Shown piece after piece: positions 17,842 through 27,135 of a DNA stretch of 64,000 nucleotides. A program made the position numbers and the translations under genes. The notes under the pieces are model-generated. The model ran no database searches and had not been told where the DNA came from. It saw only the letters and a list, made by a program, of their open reading frames with translations. How positions within the stretch are numbered: the first letter of the stretch is position 1; the number at the start of each line of letters is the position of its first letter. Source of the stretch: Lysobacterales bacterium (GTDB taxonomy: Bacteria > Pseudomonadota > Gammaproteobacteria > Xanthomonadales > SZUA-38); NCBI GenBank assembly GCA_028285525.1, contig JANQOZ010000027.1, positions 62,001 through 126,000 of the forward strand, in the 5' to 3' direction.

Positions 17842-19647
17842 TTAGGACCCGTCTGCGACCGAGACCCGATTTCGACCGGTTTGCTTGGCGACATAGAGCG
17901 CCTCATCAGCCAGCTTGAGTAGCTCCTGCAGGTTGGTCTCCTCACCGAGATGCGCGATGCCGATACTCGCGGTAAAGGTCACCTGTCCATCCGGCACCTC
18001 CAGGCGGATCTCTGCAATTTGCTTGACCAGCCGCTGCGCGGTCTGCTCGGCGCCATCGCGATCCGTGCCGAACATGAGTGCAAACTCCTCGCCGCCCACC
18101 CGGCCAAACAGGTCGCGGTCACGAATCAGGTTCATCACCTCGCGAGCGAAAGCGACCAGCGCTCGATCACCCACGTCATGTCCATGTTGGTCGTTGATGG
18201 CTTTGAAATGATCGATATCGAGCATGGCCAGGGACAGCGGCTGGCTCTCACGTCGGCACCGGTCCAGCATCTGCTGGCCCTGGGTAATAAAGCTGCGCCG
18301 ATTGTCGACGCCGGTGAGAGTGTCCGTGCGGGCCTCAACCTCAGCCGCGTTTTTGGCCGCCTCCAGCTCGGCGGTTCGCTCGGCCACCTGCTCCTCGAGC
18401 ATTTCCTTGCTCTGCGTGAGCTGCGCCAGATGCGCCCGCTCGGCCGCTTCTTTAAGTCCACGAAGGTCGCGGATGCGAACGCCCATGGCGATCAGGATGA
18501 CGGCCATCTCGGCGTAAGACCCCACCGCAGGCCAGTAGTAGTTGACGAAGTTGTGCTCGACGACACCAAGGTCCCGAAGCGCCTGGGTAAACAGACCGAT
18601 CACCAGGATCGTCCAGGCAAAGGTAAAAATGGCCGCCTCCCGCGCGCCCTGATACCAGCGCACTAGGCCCACGACCGAGACAATCGGATACAGCAACAGT
18701 GCAAGAGTGATCGAAATGATCGCCAGAGTGATCTGCCCGAACACCGCTGAGAAAAGCAGGAAGACGCTGTTAACGATCAAGAACAGCAGCAGATAGTCAA
18801 AGCCTCGGGTGTGCTGTCGGGTCTGCAGAAACTCCCTCGCGAAATACAGGCCGGTCAGCAGGCTTATGGCGCCGGTGATCGACATGTAGCGCCAGTTGAA
18901 GCTTTCGGTGAGAAGAAATTGGTGGGTAAACCCCAGCACCGTGTACCAAACGGCGATCGATGCAAGCGCGTGCAGCCCATAGAAGTAAAAAAACCGGCCG
19001 CCGGTTGCGACTCCGGCGACAAACGCGATCAGCGCCATCACGAGCAGTCCGCCGACAATCAGGTTGATGACGGTGAGCTCCAGACCCTGCGACTTCGCCA
19101 GAGTAGCGGGAGACCAGATCCGGAGCTCGGGGAACACGAAGCCCATGTCATGCGAGCCGTACTGAACGAAAAACTCGGCGGAATCGCCCGCAGCCAGCGC
19201 GACAGGCACCACAAATCGATGGTGCGGGATGGGCCGCTCCGAGAATGGCCGCTCAAGAGACAGGTCAACCAGCTGCCGGAAGGTCGCCTCACCCGTCGAA
19301 GCCTGGAAGGCCCGCAGAAAAATCAGCTGATGATCGATGTATTCCAGACGCAGCTCAATCGAATCCGATGACGTGTTCTGGAGCTCGAAGTGGCTCCAGA
19401 ACGCCCCGGGCGCTAGCCCGGTTGAGCCGCCGCCCTCCGGTGGCGTGAACTCTCCGACCTCGAACGCTGTGCGGGCCTGAGCAAGATCCGCAGCGCCCGT
19501 CGGGTCATGCCAGATGGTGAAGCTTTCTCCGAGTGGCGCCCCCGTTTCCTCGCCGGAGACTGCGATCGGGGAGACCGCAGCGGCGGGCGGCACCCAAACG
19601 AACGGAATAAGGAATGCGACCAGCGCCAGTCGCCAGGAACTTTTCAA
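17842..19647 (-). CDS. Membrane-bound diguanylate cyclase (7TM-DISM sensor, GGDEF)
   Basis: 601 residues. After a signal-like helix there is a periplasmic ligand domain (about 30-180, 7TMR-DISM extracellular type, with WSHFELQN and a VQYG strand), then seven hydrophobic helices (about 190-390), a short coiled coil (LTQSKEMLEEQVAERTAELE) and a C-terminal GGDEF domain. The active site reads GRVGGEEF and is preceded, five residues earlier, by RDRD, the inhibitory RxxD site, so feedback by c-di-GMP is expected. It should make cyclic di-GMP in response to an external ligand. The start is a TTG with a poor ribosome site, so the exact N-terminus is uncertain. Confidence 0.92.
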   Translation of the reverse strand: MKSSWRLALVAFLIPFVWVPPAAAVSPIAVSGEETGAPLGESFTIWHDPTGAADLAQARTAFEVGEFTPPEGGGSTGLAPGAFWSHFELQNTSSDSIELRLEYIDHQLIFLRAFQASTGEATFRQLVDLSLERPFSERPIPHHRFVVPVALAAGDSAEFFVQYGSHDMGFVFPELRIWSPATLAKSQGLELTVINLIVGGLLVMALIAFVAGVATGGRFFYFYGLHALASIAVWYTVLGFTHQFLLTESFNWRYMSITGAISLLTGLYFAREFLQTRQHTRGFDYLLLFLIVNSVFLLFSAVFGQITLAIISITLALLLYPIVSVVGLVRWYQGAREAAIFTFAWTILVIGLFTQALRDLGVVEHNFVNYYWPAVGSYAEMAVILIAMGVRIRDLRGLKEAAERAHLAQLTQSKEMLEEQVAERTAELEAAKNAAEVEARTDTLTGVDNRRSFITQGQQMLDRCRRESQPLSLAMLDIDHFKAINDQHGHDVGDRALVAFAREVMNLIRDRDLFGRVGGEEFALMFGTDRDGAEQTAQRLVKQIAEIRLEVPDGQVTFTASIGIAHLGEETNLQELLKLADEALYVAKQTGRNRVSVADGS

Positions 19648-19750
19648 AGCGGAAGTTTGGACTCGTAACAGCCGACAGCGGAACGCTGAAACTTACCCTG
19701 TTTAGGCGCCGCCGACTATCCCCGGGCGCTGTTGGTAGCCTGCGCGGCGT

Positions 19751-21148
19751 TTATAGCTGCTCAAATCCACTGGCAAACAGAATTTGCGCTTTTGGCCGCA
19801 CAACAACCTCAACTGGGGGCGGCGATTCGAATTCACCGACCGCCTCCACCACAACCGGCAAAGCCTCGAACAGCGGCGAAACCACCGTCAGCGTGGTCTC
19901 GACGCCAGGGAGAAAGAGGAAGCGAAAGCCGCCAGACGAAGGGCTGGAAAAGGACAGGCGCCCATCATCGTTCAGGAGCGCCACGCTGACCGGGTCGCCT
20001 GTACCCTCCTCGGTGACAGTACCAATGCCCACGGCGCCGCCTAAGATTCTGTCGAATTCGATCACCTCGAGCAGAAAGTCGTAGCGGACCGGTTCCTCCA
20101 CGCCGCAGTTACGCACTCTGACCAGCGTGCCCCCCGACGGGTACTGCCCACTCAAGGTCAGCGTGCCTGGCAGTCCGGCACAGTCACCCAAAGTCATCAG
20201 CGACGGTACGGACGCGTCGCCAGCGCGCTCGCCCGGGAAGAAATCAACCACGGCGTGGAATTCGGGTTGATCGCTGCTGACGGTCAGTTCCACGGTTTTT
20301 GGCGTCGCGCCGTAAAAGATCCAATCTTCGTCGTTTGACCGATGAAGCGAGTGGGTCTGAAGCGTGGCAAAATTTTCGCCGAGAAGCACGATGTCCTCTG
20401 CCAGAAACGAGGCCGTCAGGGGCAGGTCGTCGTTTTCAAAACGGTCGAAGGCGGGAAAGGGACGCGGCTCACCGCCACCGTACACCCTTCCAAACAGCTC
20501 GTTGCCGTCAGTCGGTTCGCTCAGGTCTTCGATCAACACCTGGGCGATCTGCTCATCTGACCAGAAGCCAGCAAACTGGTCCGGCGCACGGTTATTGAAT
20601 CGCTGAACACGTATTAAAACTTTGTCGATCACCTCAGCCGCCGGGCATCCGTCGCCGGTCGAGAAGACGACCCGGCAAAGCGTGATGTTGTAGGCAGAAT
20701 CGGCGGCCTCACCGTCGAGCCTTGGCTGATCCGGACCGACTGCGCGAAGCTCGAGACCAAAGCTGGCAACCGGCGACGCAAAAACGACGCTGAACACATC
20801 CTGCCCGTCTACCAGGAGCCGGAACGGGTCTGACGTTTGCACCAGATCGCCCTCCGGCACAAACCAGGGGCCAAACTCCAGCGCCGAGGGCGAATCGGTC
20901 TCGAAGGTGACCTGACCGACCGTCTGCTGCGAAACCAGGCCGCTCACTTCCGGCAGCGGACCCGTGAGGTCCTGCGCCCCAGTGGCTTCCTGGAAGACTG
21001 CCAGGTCTTTAAATGTATGGGTTGGCGGCACAAAATCCTGGGCAAGCGCCGAGCTCGGCAGCAGCGCCGAAAGCAGCAGAAAAGTCACCGAAATGCTGGC
21101 GAAAATCCGTTCGCTGCCGCGGCGACGGATTGGGGTCAGGTGGATCAT
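19751..21148 (-). CDS. Secreted protein of unknown function with GFE C-terminal tail
   Basis: About 465 residues from the ATG at 21148 (GGAG upstream). A signal peptide (ISVTFLLLSALLPSSALAQ) leads a beta-rich protein. The N-terminal third resembles exported domains with a jelly-roll feel (FEATGAQDLTGPLPEV, VASFGLELRAVG), and the centre contains NDEDWIFYGATPKTVELTVSSD, similar to pre-peptidase C-terminal-type domains. The last residues are ILFASGFEQL, matching the tail of three other exported proteins here. No catalytic motif is visible and I cannot assign a function. Confidence 0.7.
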   Translation of the reverse strand: MIHLTPIRRRGSERIFASISVTFLLLSALLPSSALAQDFVPPTHTFKDLAVFQEATGAQDLTGPLPEVSGLVSQQTVGQVTFETDSPSALEFGPWFVPEGDLVQTSDPFRLLVDGQDVFSVVFASPVASFGLELRAVGPDQPRLDGEAADSAYNITLCRVVFSTGDGCPAAEVIDKVLIRVQRFNNRAPDQFAGFWSDEQIAQVLIEDLSEPTDGNELFGRVYGGGEPRPFPAFDRFENDDLPLTASFLAEDIVLLGENFATLQTHSLHRSNDEDWIFYGATPKTVELTVSSDQPEFHAVVDFFPGERAGDASVPSLMTLGDCAGLPGTLTLSGQYPSGGTLVRVRNCGVEEPVRYDFLLEVIEFDRILGGAVGIGTVTEEGTGDPVSVALLNDDGRLSFSSPSSGGFRFLFLPGVETTLTVVSPLFEALPVVVEAVGEFESPPPVEVVVRPKAQILFASGFEQL

Positions 21149-21373
21149 TACAGACTCCGCTGGCCGTAGTTTCGGTAAAAAGTGCCACCTAACCGTGTGA
21201 ATCAGCGTTTGAATCGGGTGATTAGGCCGTTTTTTGTCGAAAACCTGTGACCCAATGCACGCAATCACTGGCCGTGAGCGGGAGTGTTCGCCTCCAGCGA
21301 GCTGCCGGGCGGGCGTTCTAAAAGTATCTTCGATCCCTCGCCGCCGAACTCATCGGCCTTCTACAGCCGTGGC

Positions 21374-23017
21374 TCAGCCTTCGGTCAGCCGCGCTGCAAC
21401 GATCTCGCGTCCACCCTGATACAGCGTCAGCTCGCTGGCGCGTCCGTCATCGCCAACCGCAAACTCGACCTCGGCAGGCACCTCCCGCAGGAAATAGCGG
21501 TTGGCGGACGCGGGCAACAGACGAAACTTCCCCTGTCCGGTAGCCTGGGACATAAGCGCATCACCCTCGCGAGTGATGGTCAGATTGAAACCCGGCTGGA
21601 TCTCATAAACGCCGGCCCACAGGTCGAAAAGCTCGGGCGATACCGCCGCCACAGCACGCTCTTCTTGTTCTGCCGGGCCCACGCGCTTGGCGACGTTCGC
21701 TTTCTTGGCGCCGTTGGGATAGAACAGCATCCGCACGACCTCACCTTTGCGGTTGCGATCGAACACGATGTGCGAAAACGACGCCTCGTAGTAGAAGGTG
21801 TCTTCGTCGGTTGGAAAGATGGAAAACCGCTGGCCGCCTGTACGCTGGCTGAAGAGTTTTCCGTCCTCGAAAAAGATCTTCCGGAAATCACCCTCGGCCA
21901 CCTCGTAGGCGCCGGTGTATTCCTGCAGCGTTGCTGCCTCCATATCGATCGGCTGCGGATCGTGCGGACGACCCATGGCCAGGGAAGAAAGCACGTCGGC
22001 GGTGTAGCTGGGCGACTTTGCGTTCGTGTTGGTCAGGATCGCGGTGTAGATGTTTTGGTCAGGCAGGTACCGCTGCTGGGTGGTGAACCCGTTGATGCCG
22101 CCGCCGTGCGAGACGGAAGGCTCGCCGCGAAAGTCGTCGACGGAGAACCCAAGGCCATAGCGCGAGAGGCTGCCATCGTTCAGCTTGAACGGTTTGATCA
22201 TTTCCTCGACGGACGCTTCCGTCAGCAGCTCACCGGCAAACAGCGCGGCGTTCCATTTGGCCAGATCGTCCACCGTGGAAAGCAGCGAGCCCGCGGCATG
22301 CGGTTGGGTCATGCTGATGAAGTCGGCGTTGACATGCCCCTCGCTGCCGGCGCTGTAGCCCGATGCCCGACCTTTGATGAGCTGGGCGCCACCGTAGTGG
22401 CTGTTCTCCATACCCAGCGGATCAAAAATTCGCTGTTGAACAAAATCGGCGTAGCTCTGACCAGACACCTTTTCAATGATGGCCCCAGCGAGGACGTAGC
22501 CAGAGTTCGAATAGCTGAACTGATCACCGGGGGCAAAGTTCATCTCCAGATCGGCAAACACCTCGATCAGCTCGTCGGTTGTCAGGTCGGATCGGGTTCG
22601 GCCCTCCGCGAAATAGCCGGGGATATCGGTGTAGTTGAAGATGCCCGAGGTATGGGTCAGCAAGTGCCGGGTGGTGATCGTGTGGCCATGATCCGGATAA
22701 TCCGGCAGGTATTCCTGGATCGGCGCATCCAGATCCACCTTCCCTTCTTCAACCAGCAGCATCACGGCCGCGCCGGTGAACTGTTTGGTAATGGACCCAA
22801 GCCGAAAAACATGGTCCGGCCGCAGCGGGATACCGAGCTCGATATTGGCCATGCCCACCGCATCGCGAAAGACCACCTCGCCGTTCTTGACGACGAGAAC
22901 CGCAGCTCCAGGTCCGTCAGCCGAATAAGCGTTTTCGACGATATCCCGATAGGAGGAGGCGGCGTGGGAAGACAGCGCCGCGAGAAGAACAATAAGACCC
23001 GCAGTCAGGTTTCGCAT
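21374..23017 (-). CDS. Serine hydrolase, class C beta-lactamase family
   Basis: 547 residues with a signal peptide (LIVLLAALSSHAA). The catalytic set is complete: Ser75 and Lys78 in GSITK, Tyr169-Ser-Asn in FSYSNSGY, and a HGG box in VSHGGGINGF near residue 305. A C-terminal extension of about 200 residues (DUF3471/lipocalin-like, e.g. LQEYTGAYEVAEG and LWAGVYEIQPG) is typical of the esterase or D-aminopeptidase members and not of true beta-lactamases. It probably hydrolyses a small ester or peptide in the periplasm. A good GGGAGAG precedes the ATG. Confidence 0.92.
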   Translation of the reverse strand: MRNLTAGLIVLLAALSSHAASSYRDIVENAYSADGPGAAVLVVKNGEVVFRDAVGMANIELGIPLRPDHVFRLGSITKQFTGAAVMLLVEEGKVDLDAPIQEYLPDYPDHGHTITTRHLLTHTSGIFNYTDIPGYFAEGRTRSDLTTDELIEVFADLEMNFAPGDQFSYSNSGYVLAGAIIEKVSGQSYADFVQQRIFDPLGMENSHYGGAQLIKGRASGYSAGSEGHVNADFISMTQPHAAGSLLSTVDDLAKWNAALFAGELLTEASVEEMIKPFKLNDGSLSRYGLGFSVDDFRGEPSVSHGGGINGFTTQQRYLPDQNIYTAILTNTNAKSPSYTADVLSSLAMGRPHDPQPIDMEAATLQEYTGAYEVAEGDFRKIFFEDGKLFSQRTGGQRFSIFPTDEDTFYYEASFSHIVFDRNRKGEVVRMLFYPNGAKKANVAKRVGPAEQEERAVAAVSPELFDLWAGVYEIQPGFNLTITREGDALMSQATGQGKFRLLPASANRYFLREVPAEVEFAVGDDGRASELTLYQGGREIVAARLTEG

Positions 23018-23150
23018 TGAATGGCTCTCCCAGGATAAGGAGGCGGATCATAGCACCGACAGCAGCCACCTCCGCGCCGGCCAAAAGTACCGGTTTGCGC
23101 GCAGGCGGCTGCCTCAGTCAGCGCTTACATCCTGGTCCAATTCTGCCAAG

Positions 23151-24107
23151 TCACTTAAGATGATCCTCTCGGATCGAGAATTGATAGGCCCCTTCTTCGA
23201 ACCCCACCTCGACTGTAATCCGACCCGGTTCGAGGCGCTGGAAAGAGGTAGAGAAATCTCGGCTTTCTCCAGGCTGAAACCCTTCTGCTTCAATCGACGG
23301 AGCTGAAAACTGCCCCTCGATAGCCGGGGACTCCTTGATAGCCAGCCAGCCCAGCTCAATCATCGGGGTCGCACTGTAGCGAATTTCTCCCTCTTCCTCG
23401 AAGAACGGAATCTCGCGGAATAAGACCAGCTCCGGCATATCGAAGCGACATAGCAATGAGCGCGCATCAGAGTGCTTCAGGCAATGGCACAACGGCGCCC
23501 AGGACGGCACCCGATCCGTCGACGGGTTCCACGCATCGAAGCTGCAAAGCGAGTTGGGCTCACCATCGTCGACAAAGGTAACGAACGCAAGATCAAAATC
23601 CGGCGAGGCGAGCGCAGTGAATCCCCCGGTGCCGCCGGTAGCGCCAAAATCACCCCGCGGGTAATTCATTGAAAAGCTGAAACCAAAACGGCAGGACGTC
23701 CCTTCCCACGCAAAGTCGACCATATAGTTTCTGCCGGTCTGCATTGGCACGCCGGAGAAATAGAAACGGTGGTAATGAGGCAGCCCCACTGCGTCACTCC
23801 CGACGAATTCGCTTGAGTCTCTCAACGTGTCTCCGAGCATCAACCAAGTCCCAGCTACATCCTGATGCCAAACCCTGGCTTTAACCGTTCCAGAAAAACT
23901 CGAATCGCACTCAACCGCCGCGGTGATCCGATTCAGCGTGCCCGAGCGCCCTGCGCGAAACGTTTGCGCAAAGCCGGTCTCGAGGGGTTCGTCAGGAAAT
24001 GGACCCAGCAAGGTTCCCTCCAGATTCCGGTTGTCCTGGTCAACCCGTACCGCAGCTCCCGCAGAGCTGCATAAAATAACTGCTAAAACAACGCCTGCGA
24101 ATCTCAT
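23151..24107 (-). CDS. Exported protein of unknown function
   Basis: 318 residues with a signal peptide (MRFAGVVLAVILCSSAGAA) and a good GGAG before the ATG. The first two thirds form a beta-sandwich-like pattern with TGFAQTFRAGRSGTLNRI and RVWHQDVAGTWLMLGD, seen in exported domains that describe fluid or carbohydrate binding. The last third (CRFDMPELVLFREIPFFEEEGEI onward) is acidic. I do not recognise a family and see no catalytic signature. Confidence 0.65.
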   Translation of the reverse strand: MRFAGVVLAVILCSSAGAAVRVDQDNRNLEGTLLGPFPDEPLETGFAQTFRAGRSGTLNRITAAVECDSSFSGTVKARVWHQDVAGTWLMLGDTLRDSSEFVGSDAVGLPHYHRFYFSGVPMQTGRNYMVDFAWEGTSCRFGFSFSMNYPRGDFGATGGTGGFTALASPDFDLAFVTFVDDGEPNSLCSFDAWNPSTDRVPSWAPLCHCLKHSDARSLLCRFDMPELVLFREIPFFEEEGEIRYSATPMIELGWLAIKESPAIEGQFSAPSIEAEGFQPGESRDFSTSFQRLEPGRITVEVGFEEGAYQFSIREDHLK

Positions 24108-24248
24108 ATCCGGCTCCTTTTCTCGGTACTAATTTCAGATACGACAAAACCCGAGAAACAGGGCCAGGACCATGTGCTTGGACGTCTGCAGAACGCCACT
24201 TTGTCCGAGCGTTTTCCTGTGGTTTTCCGAGAACGGCTTTCAGCGTGC

Positions 24249-25082
24249 TCAATTCAACCGAACGATGAACCTGGAGTCGCCAACCCCCGTGCGCTCCAGC
24301 CAACGCAACACTGAATCAGCGGTGGTTGTGTCGATTCGGCCGGTGAACCTCAGGTGGTTCGGGTGGTCGTCGAACGCGACGTTGGCTTTGCTGACTCGTG
24401 CACCGAGCCGTGTGAGCGTTCCCAGCCGCAGCCGGTCGGCCCGGTAGGCCTGAGAAAACAGCCACTGCTGCGCCTGACTTCGAGTGTGGATCTCTGGGTT
24501 GAGCAGCATCGCCAGCGTTTCCAGAGCCCACTGATTCGACTGCTGATAGCGGGTGCCCCAGACGTACGACACCATGCTGTACCGCGGCTCGTGGAGCCCG
24601 GTGATCTTCGGATCGTCCGCTAGCGCCGGGAGTACTTTCTTTGCGAGCTCCGGCGCCAGCGGAACAATCGCGGTCTCCCAGTCAAACGGGCCATCGGTGA
24701 AGAACTCGGCGAGCCCCTGCCGATAAACGTTGGCCCGGTCCGAGCCGCAGTCGTTCAGCTTGTGCACTACGCGCCAGACGGGGTCAGCTTCTGGTCCGCT
24801 GCCCCGGTAAACCAGACCAATATGCGAGTAGCGCTGCTGCCATTTGCTGAGGTCCTGCCCCATCCTGGCGATGACGCCAACGCTCACAGCCTCCCGATCC
24901 AGAGCCCTGGCCGTTCGAGACGCCAGCGCCATCCCATTACTCAATTGCTCAACCGTATGACTGCGTTGTTCGCAGGGCTGACCGGCCAAGGCGGGCTCGG
25001 TAATGAAGAGAATCAGGATCCCGGCAAGAGCGGCAGCCATGCCGCTAAACCTGAGCGAGAGAACAGAGACCTGGTTCAACAT
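24249..25082 (-). CDS. DUF2145 domain protein, exported
   Basis: 277 residues with an N-terminal hydrophobic leader (GMAAALAGILILFITEPALA). The body, including ARMGQDLSKWQQRYSHIGLVYR, WRVVHKLNDCGS and YSMVSYVWGTRYQQSNQWALE, matches the DUF2145 pattern as I remember it. The Ser-His and later Asn/Gln positions suggest a NlpC/P60- or transglutaminase-like cysteine fold, but I cannot place a catalytic triad with certainty. Another exported gene lies 45 bases upstream on the same strand. Confidence 0.75.
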   Translation of the reverse strand: MLNQVSVLSLRFSGMAAALAGILILFITEPALAGQPCEQRSHTVEQLSNGMALASRTARALDREAVSVGVIARMGQDLSKWQQRYSHIGLVYRGSGPEADPVWRVVHKLNDCGSDRANVYRQGLAEFFTDGPFDWETAIVPLAPELAKKVLPALADDPKITGLHEPRYSMVSYVWGTRYQQSNQWALETLAMLLNPEIHTRSQAQQWLFSQAYRADRLRLGTLTRLGARVSKANVAFDDHPNHLRFTGRIDTTTADSVLRWLERTGVGDSRFIVRLN

Positions 25083-25127
25083 CGTAGATGTCTTCGTCGC
25101 GGCGGTTGCTGATGCAAACCCTAAGGT

Positions 25128-25568
25128 TCAGGGAGTCAGCCGCTCATGAAACAGCAGCTTCTGACCTTCATCATCGGCCAGCAGCGCAACCGCCTGGCTG
25201 CCGTCATAAAGCAGAATGCCTCCCGCGACCGATGCGGCTTCGAGAACCGTACCGGCGCCCGCCGCAAACCCGGCGGCGCCGTCGATCGTAAAGCTGACTG
25301 CCGTCGCAGCCCCGTCCACCAGCGCTTCTGCCACGACGGCAGTCCCGAGCGCTGACACCTCGATGGATTTGACGGTGATATACGTTGCTGCCGCCAGCGT
25401 CGCGGCGGCTGAGAGCCCGGCAAACGCCACGGGCGCGGCGACCGAGATACCGCTTGCCGCGCTGGCGTCATGGATGGTGCTCTGGGCTGCAGCCGACCCA
25501 GCAAATAACGCTGCACACAACGCCAAAGCAGTCAGGCGCTGTCGATCACTTTTTTGGGCTTTTGTCAT
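25128..25568 (-). CDS. Small Ala/Gly-rich exported protein beside DUF2145
   Basis: 146 residues from the ATG at 25568 (GGAG upstream); a GTG six codons earlier is the alternative. A signal peptide (LTALALCAALFAGSAAAQ) is followed by a low-complexity stretch rich in Ala, Gly, Ser and Val that could form two hydrophobic segments (PVAFAGLSAAATLAAATYI and AAGFAAGAGTVLEAASVAGG). It ends with a short polar tail. No family recognised. Its 45-base spacing to the DUF2145 gene suggests one transcript and perhaps a joint role at the envelope. Confidence 0.6.
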   Translation of the reverse strand: MTKAQKSDRQRLTALALCAALFAGSAAAQSTIHDASAASGISVAAPVAFAGLSAAATLAAATYITVKSIEVSALGTAVVAEALVDGAATAVSFTIDGAAGFAAGAGTVLEAASVAGGILLYDGSQAVALLADDEGQKLLFHERLTP

Positions 25569-25791
25569 GGAGGTTGCTCCGATCACCGACTTCTACGTTG
25601 TCGTGGCTGTAGACGTAGGCGCCATGCTGCCGATGGGAGCGTATTGGGATGACGATTTCTCGAAAGGTATCGCGAGCCGACCACCAGGGTTGCATGATTC
25701 GATACTCCACCTCGTTTAGGACACGCGAAACACTGAGCGACAGCGGCCCTTTTCAGTAAAGCCCGCGATGGCTAGGGAGCTTGAACCGACC

Positions 25792-26718
25792 TCAAAAGTC
25801 GGGGTTAAACCGAAAGTTCCGAAGCTCTTTGGCCATAGCTTTCTGGTAAACCGGGAGACCCACCCAGGAGTAAAGGACAAGAGCCAGCCAAGCGTAGGAT
25901 AGAAACGCAGACGTGGCCGCATAGCCCATTAGCTTCGCGATCTCGGAGAGCAGATTAAACGCAAGAAACGCTCCAACAAGTACCATGATTGACTTTTGCT
26001 GGCCCAAGGTTGCCGCCCAGGTGTTAAATCTCCACCAACCACCCATGAACCAGTTCTTTCTCATTCGTATGTCAACAAACAACCGAAGCGCCTGCTCCGA
26101 GCCTGGATCGGCTGTGAGTACAAACTTCGCATGATAGTCCGCCTCTGAAGTATTCCCGTTGGCGAGCTGAATCTCCCCCATCAAAAGGTTGGCACCGCTG
26201 CTCTGGGGATTCAGTCGTAACGCCTCGGTCGCATGGAAAGTTGCTTGGTCAGAATCGCCAGACTCTAAAAAGTATTCGCCGACCGCCACCCGAACGTCCA
26301 CTTCATCCGGCGCCAGGGAGAGTGCCTGATCCAGGGCGGCCTTGGCTTTCTTCCTGTCCTCCATCAATGCATAGATCCTGGCCTTGAGCAGGAAGCCTTC
26401 GATGTAAGTTGGATCGAGCCTCAAGGCGTCATCAGTCTTCGCCAACGCCTCCGACAATTTTCGCTGCAGTATGAGCAGGCGCGCGTTCACCAGGTGCAGA
26501 AACGGCTGACTGTGGTCGAGCCTCAACGCCATTTTGCTTTCATACTCAGCAGCGACCATTCGGGACTCCATCAACAGGCAGGAAGCCAGCATCCCGTGAT
26601 ATATCGCGTTTTCTGGGTCTTCGCCGAGTAGCTCAGTTAAGCTGTCGATAGCCGTCGCTGCATCACCCATTTCATGGTGGCGACACGCTTTTTGAAACAG
26701 GAATTCCTGGCGGCTCAC
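25792..26718 (-). CDS. TPR-repeat protein with C-terminal membrane anchor
   Basis: 308 residues from a GTG that overlaps the stop of the upstream gene (GTGA). Residues 1-210 are five to six tetratricopeptide repeats (examples GDAATAIDSLTELLGEDPEN, KLSEALAKTDDALRLDPTY, GDSDQATFHATEALRLNPQ). A WFMGGWWRFNTW linker leads to two transmembrane segments (IMVLVGAFLAFNLLSEIA and FLSYAWLALVLYSWVGLPV) and a short basic tail. The repeats should face the cytoplasm and bind partner proteins. It is the last gene of a unit with an AAA+ ATPase and a membrane protein. Confidence 0.85.
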   Translation of the reverse strand: MSRQEFLFQKACRHHEMGDAATAIDSLTELLGEDPENAIYHGMLASCLLMESRMVAAEYESKMALRLDHSQPFLHLVNARLLILQRKLSEALAKTDDALRLDPTYIEGFLLKARIYALMEDRKKAKAALDQALSLAPDEVDVRVAVGEYFLESGDSDQATFHATEALRLNPQSSGANLLMGEIQLANGNTSEADYHAKFVLTADPGSEQALRLFVDIRMRKNWFMGGWWRFNTWAATLGQQKSIMVLVGAFLAFNLLSEIAKLMGYAATSAFLSYAWLALVLYSWVGLPVYQKAMAKELRNFRFNPDF

Positions 26719-27134
26719 TTCCGGGATCCCTGCGTGTACTGGAAAAGCTGGTAGCTGGTTGATTGACGCATTACGACCGAGTAAAGCGTGAATAGGAACA
26801 GCCCAAATAGGGCGAGACGAACAAACGGAGTCAGCTGCTCAGTAGGAACAGTGATGATGCCTTGGGCGACCATTACGGAAACCGCGCCCACCATCAAAAC
26901 GCCTGCGCTGAGACCCGCAACGCTATAGATCACCTCTTTCGCGAGCGTCGAACTACCAAGAGCAAAGCCGTTGATGAGCAGCCAAACCAACGGCATCCAG
27001 AATCTGCCCATGAAAGGCGGATCCCAGAAGATCGGCAGAAAAATAGCAACAAAAAGGACGATAAACGGATCGACAATCAGATTCTCTGCCCATGGTTTTA
27101 CCCGTGGCTCGTCGACGATTCGATATTTGCCCAC
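26715..27134 (-). CDS. Small four-helix membrane protein of the AAA+/TPR unit
   Basis: About 139 residues from the GTG at 27134, which lies one base after the ATPase stop and has GGGAAG upstream; an ATG at 27164 would overlap the ATPase by 29 bases. The chain has four hydrophobic segments (IVLFVAIFLPIFW, WMPLVWLLINGFAL, VAGLSAGVLMVGAVSVMVA, FVRLALFGLFLFTLYSVVM) and a short basic C-terminus. No family recognised. Tight packing between the ATPase and the TPR gene implies that the three products act together at the inner membrane. Confidence 0.75.
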   Translation of the reverse strand: MGKYRIVDEPRVKPWAENLIVDPFIVLFVAIFLPIFWDPPFMGRFWMPLVWLLINGFALGSSTLAKEVIYSVAGLSAGVLMVGAVSVMVAQGIITVPTEQLTPFVRLALFGLFLFTLYSVVMRQSTSYQLFQYTQGSRK

Positions 27135-27135
27135 G

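Noticed and set aside
21243..21262. CRP-like sequence TGTGACCCAATGCACG
   Set aside because: The second half-site is poor (GCACG against TCACA) and its position is not tied to a good promoter.
21284..23020. A 578-codon plus-strand frame
   Set aside because: It lies opposite the class C beta-lactamase-like gene, whose catalytic motifs are complete; the antisense product has no recognisable domain.
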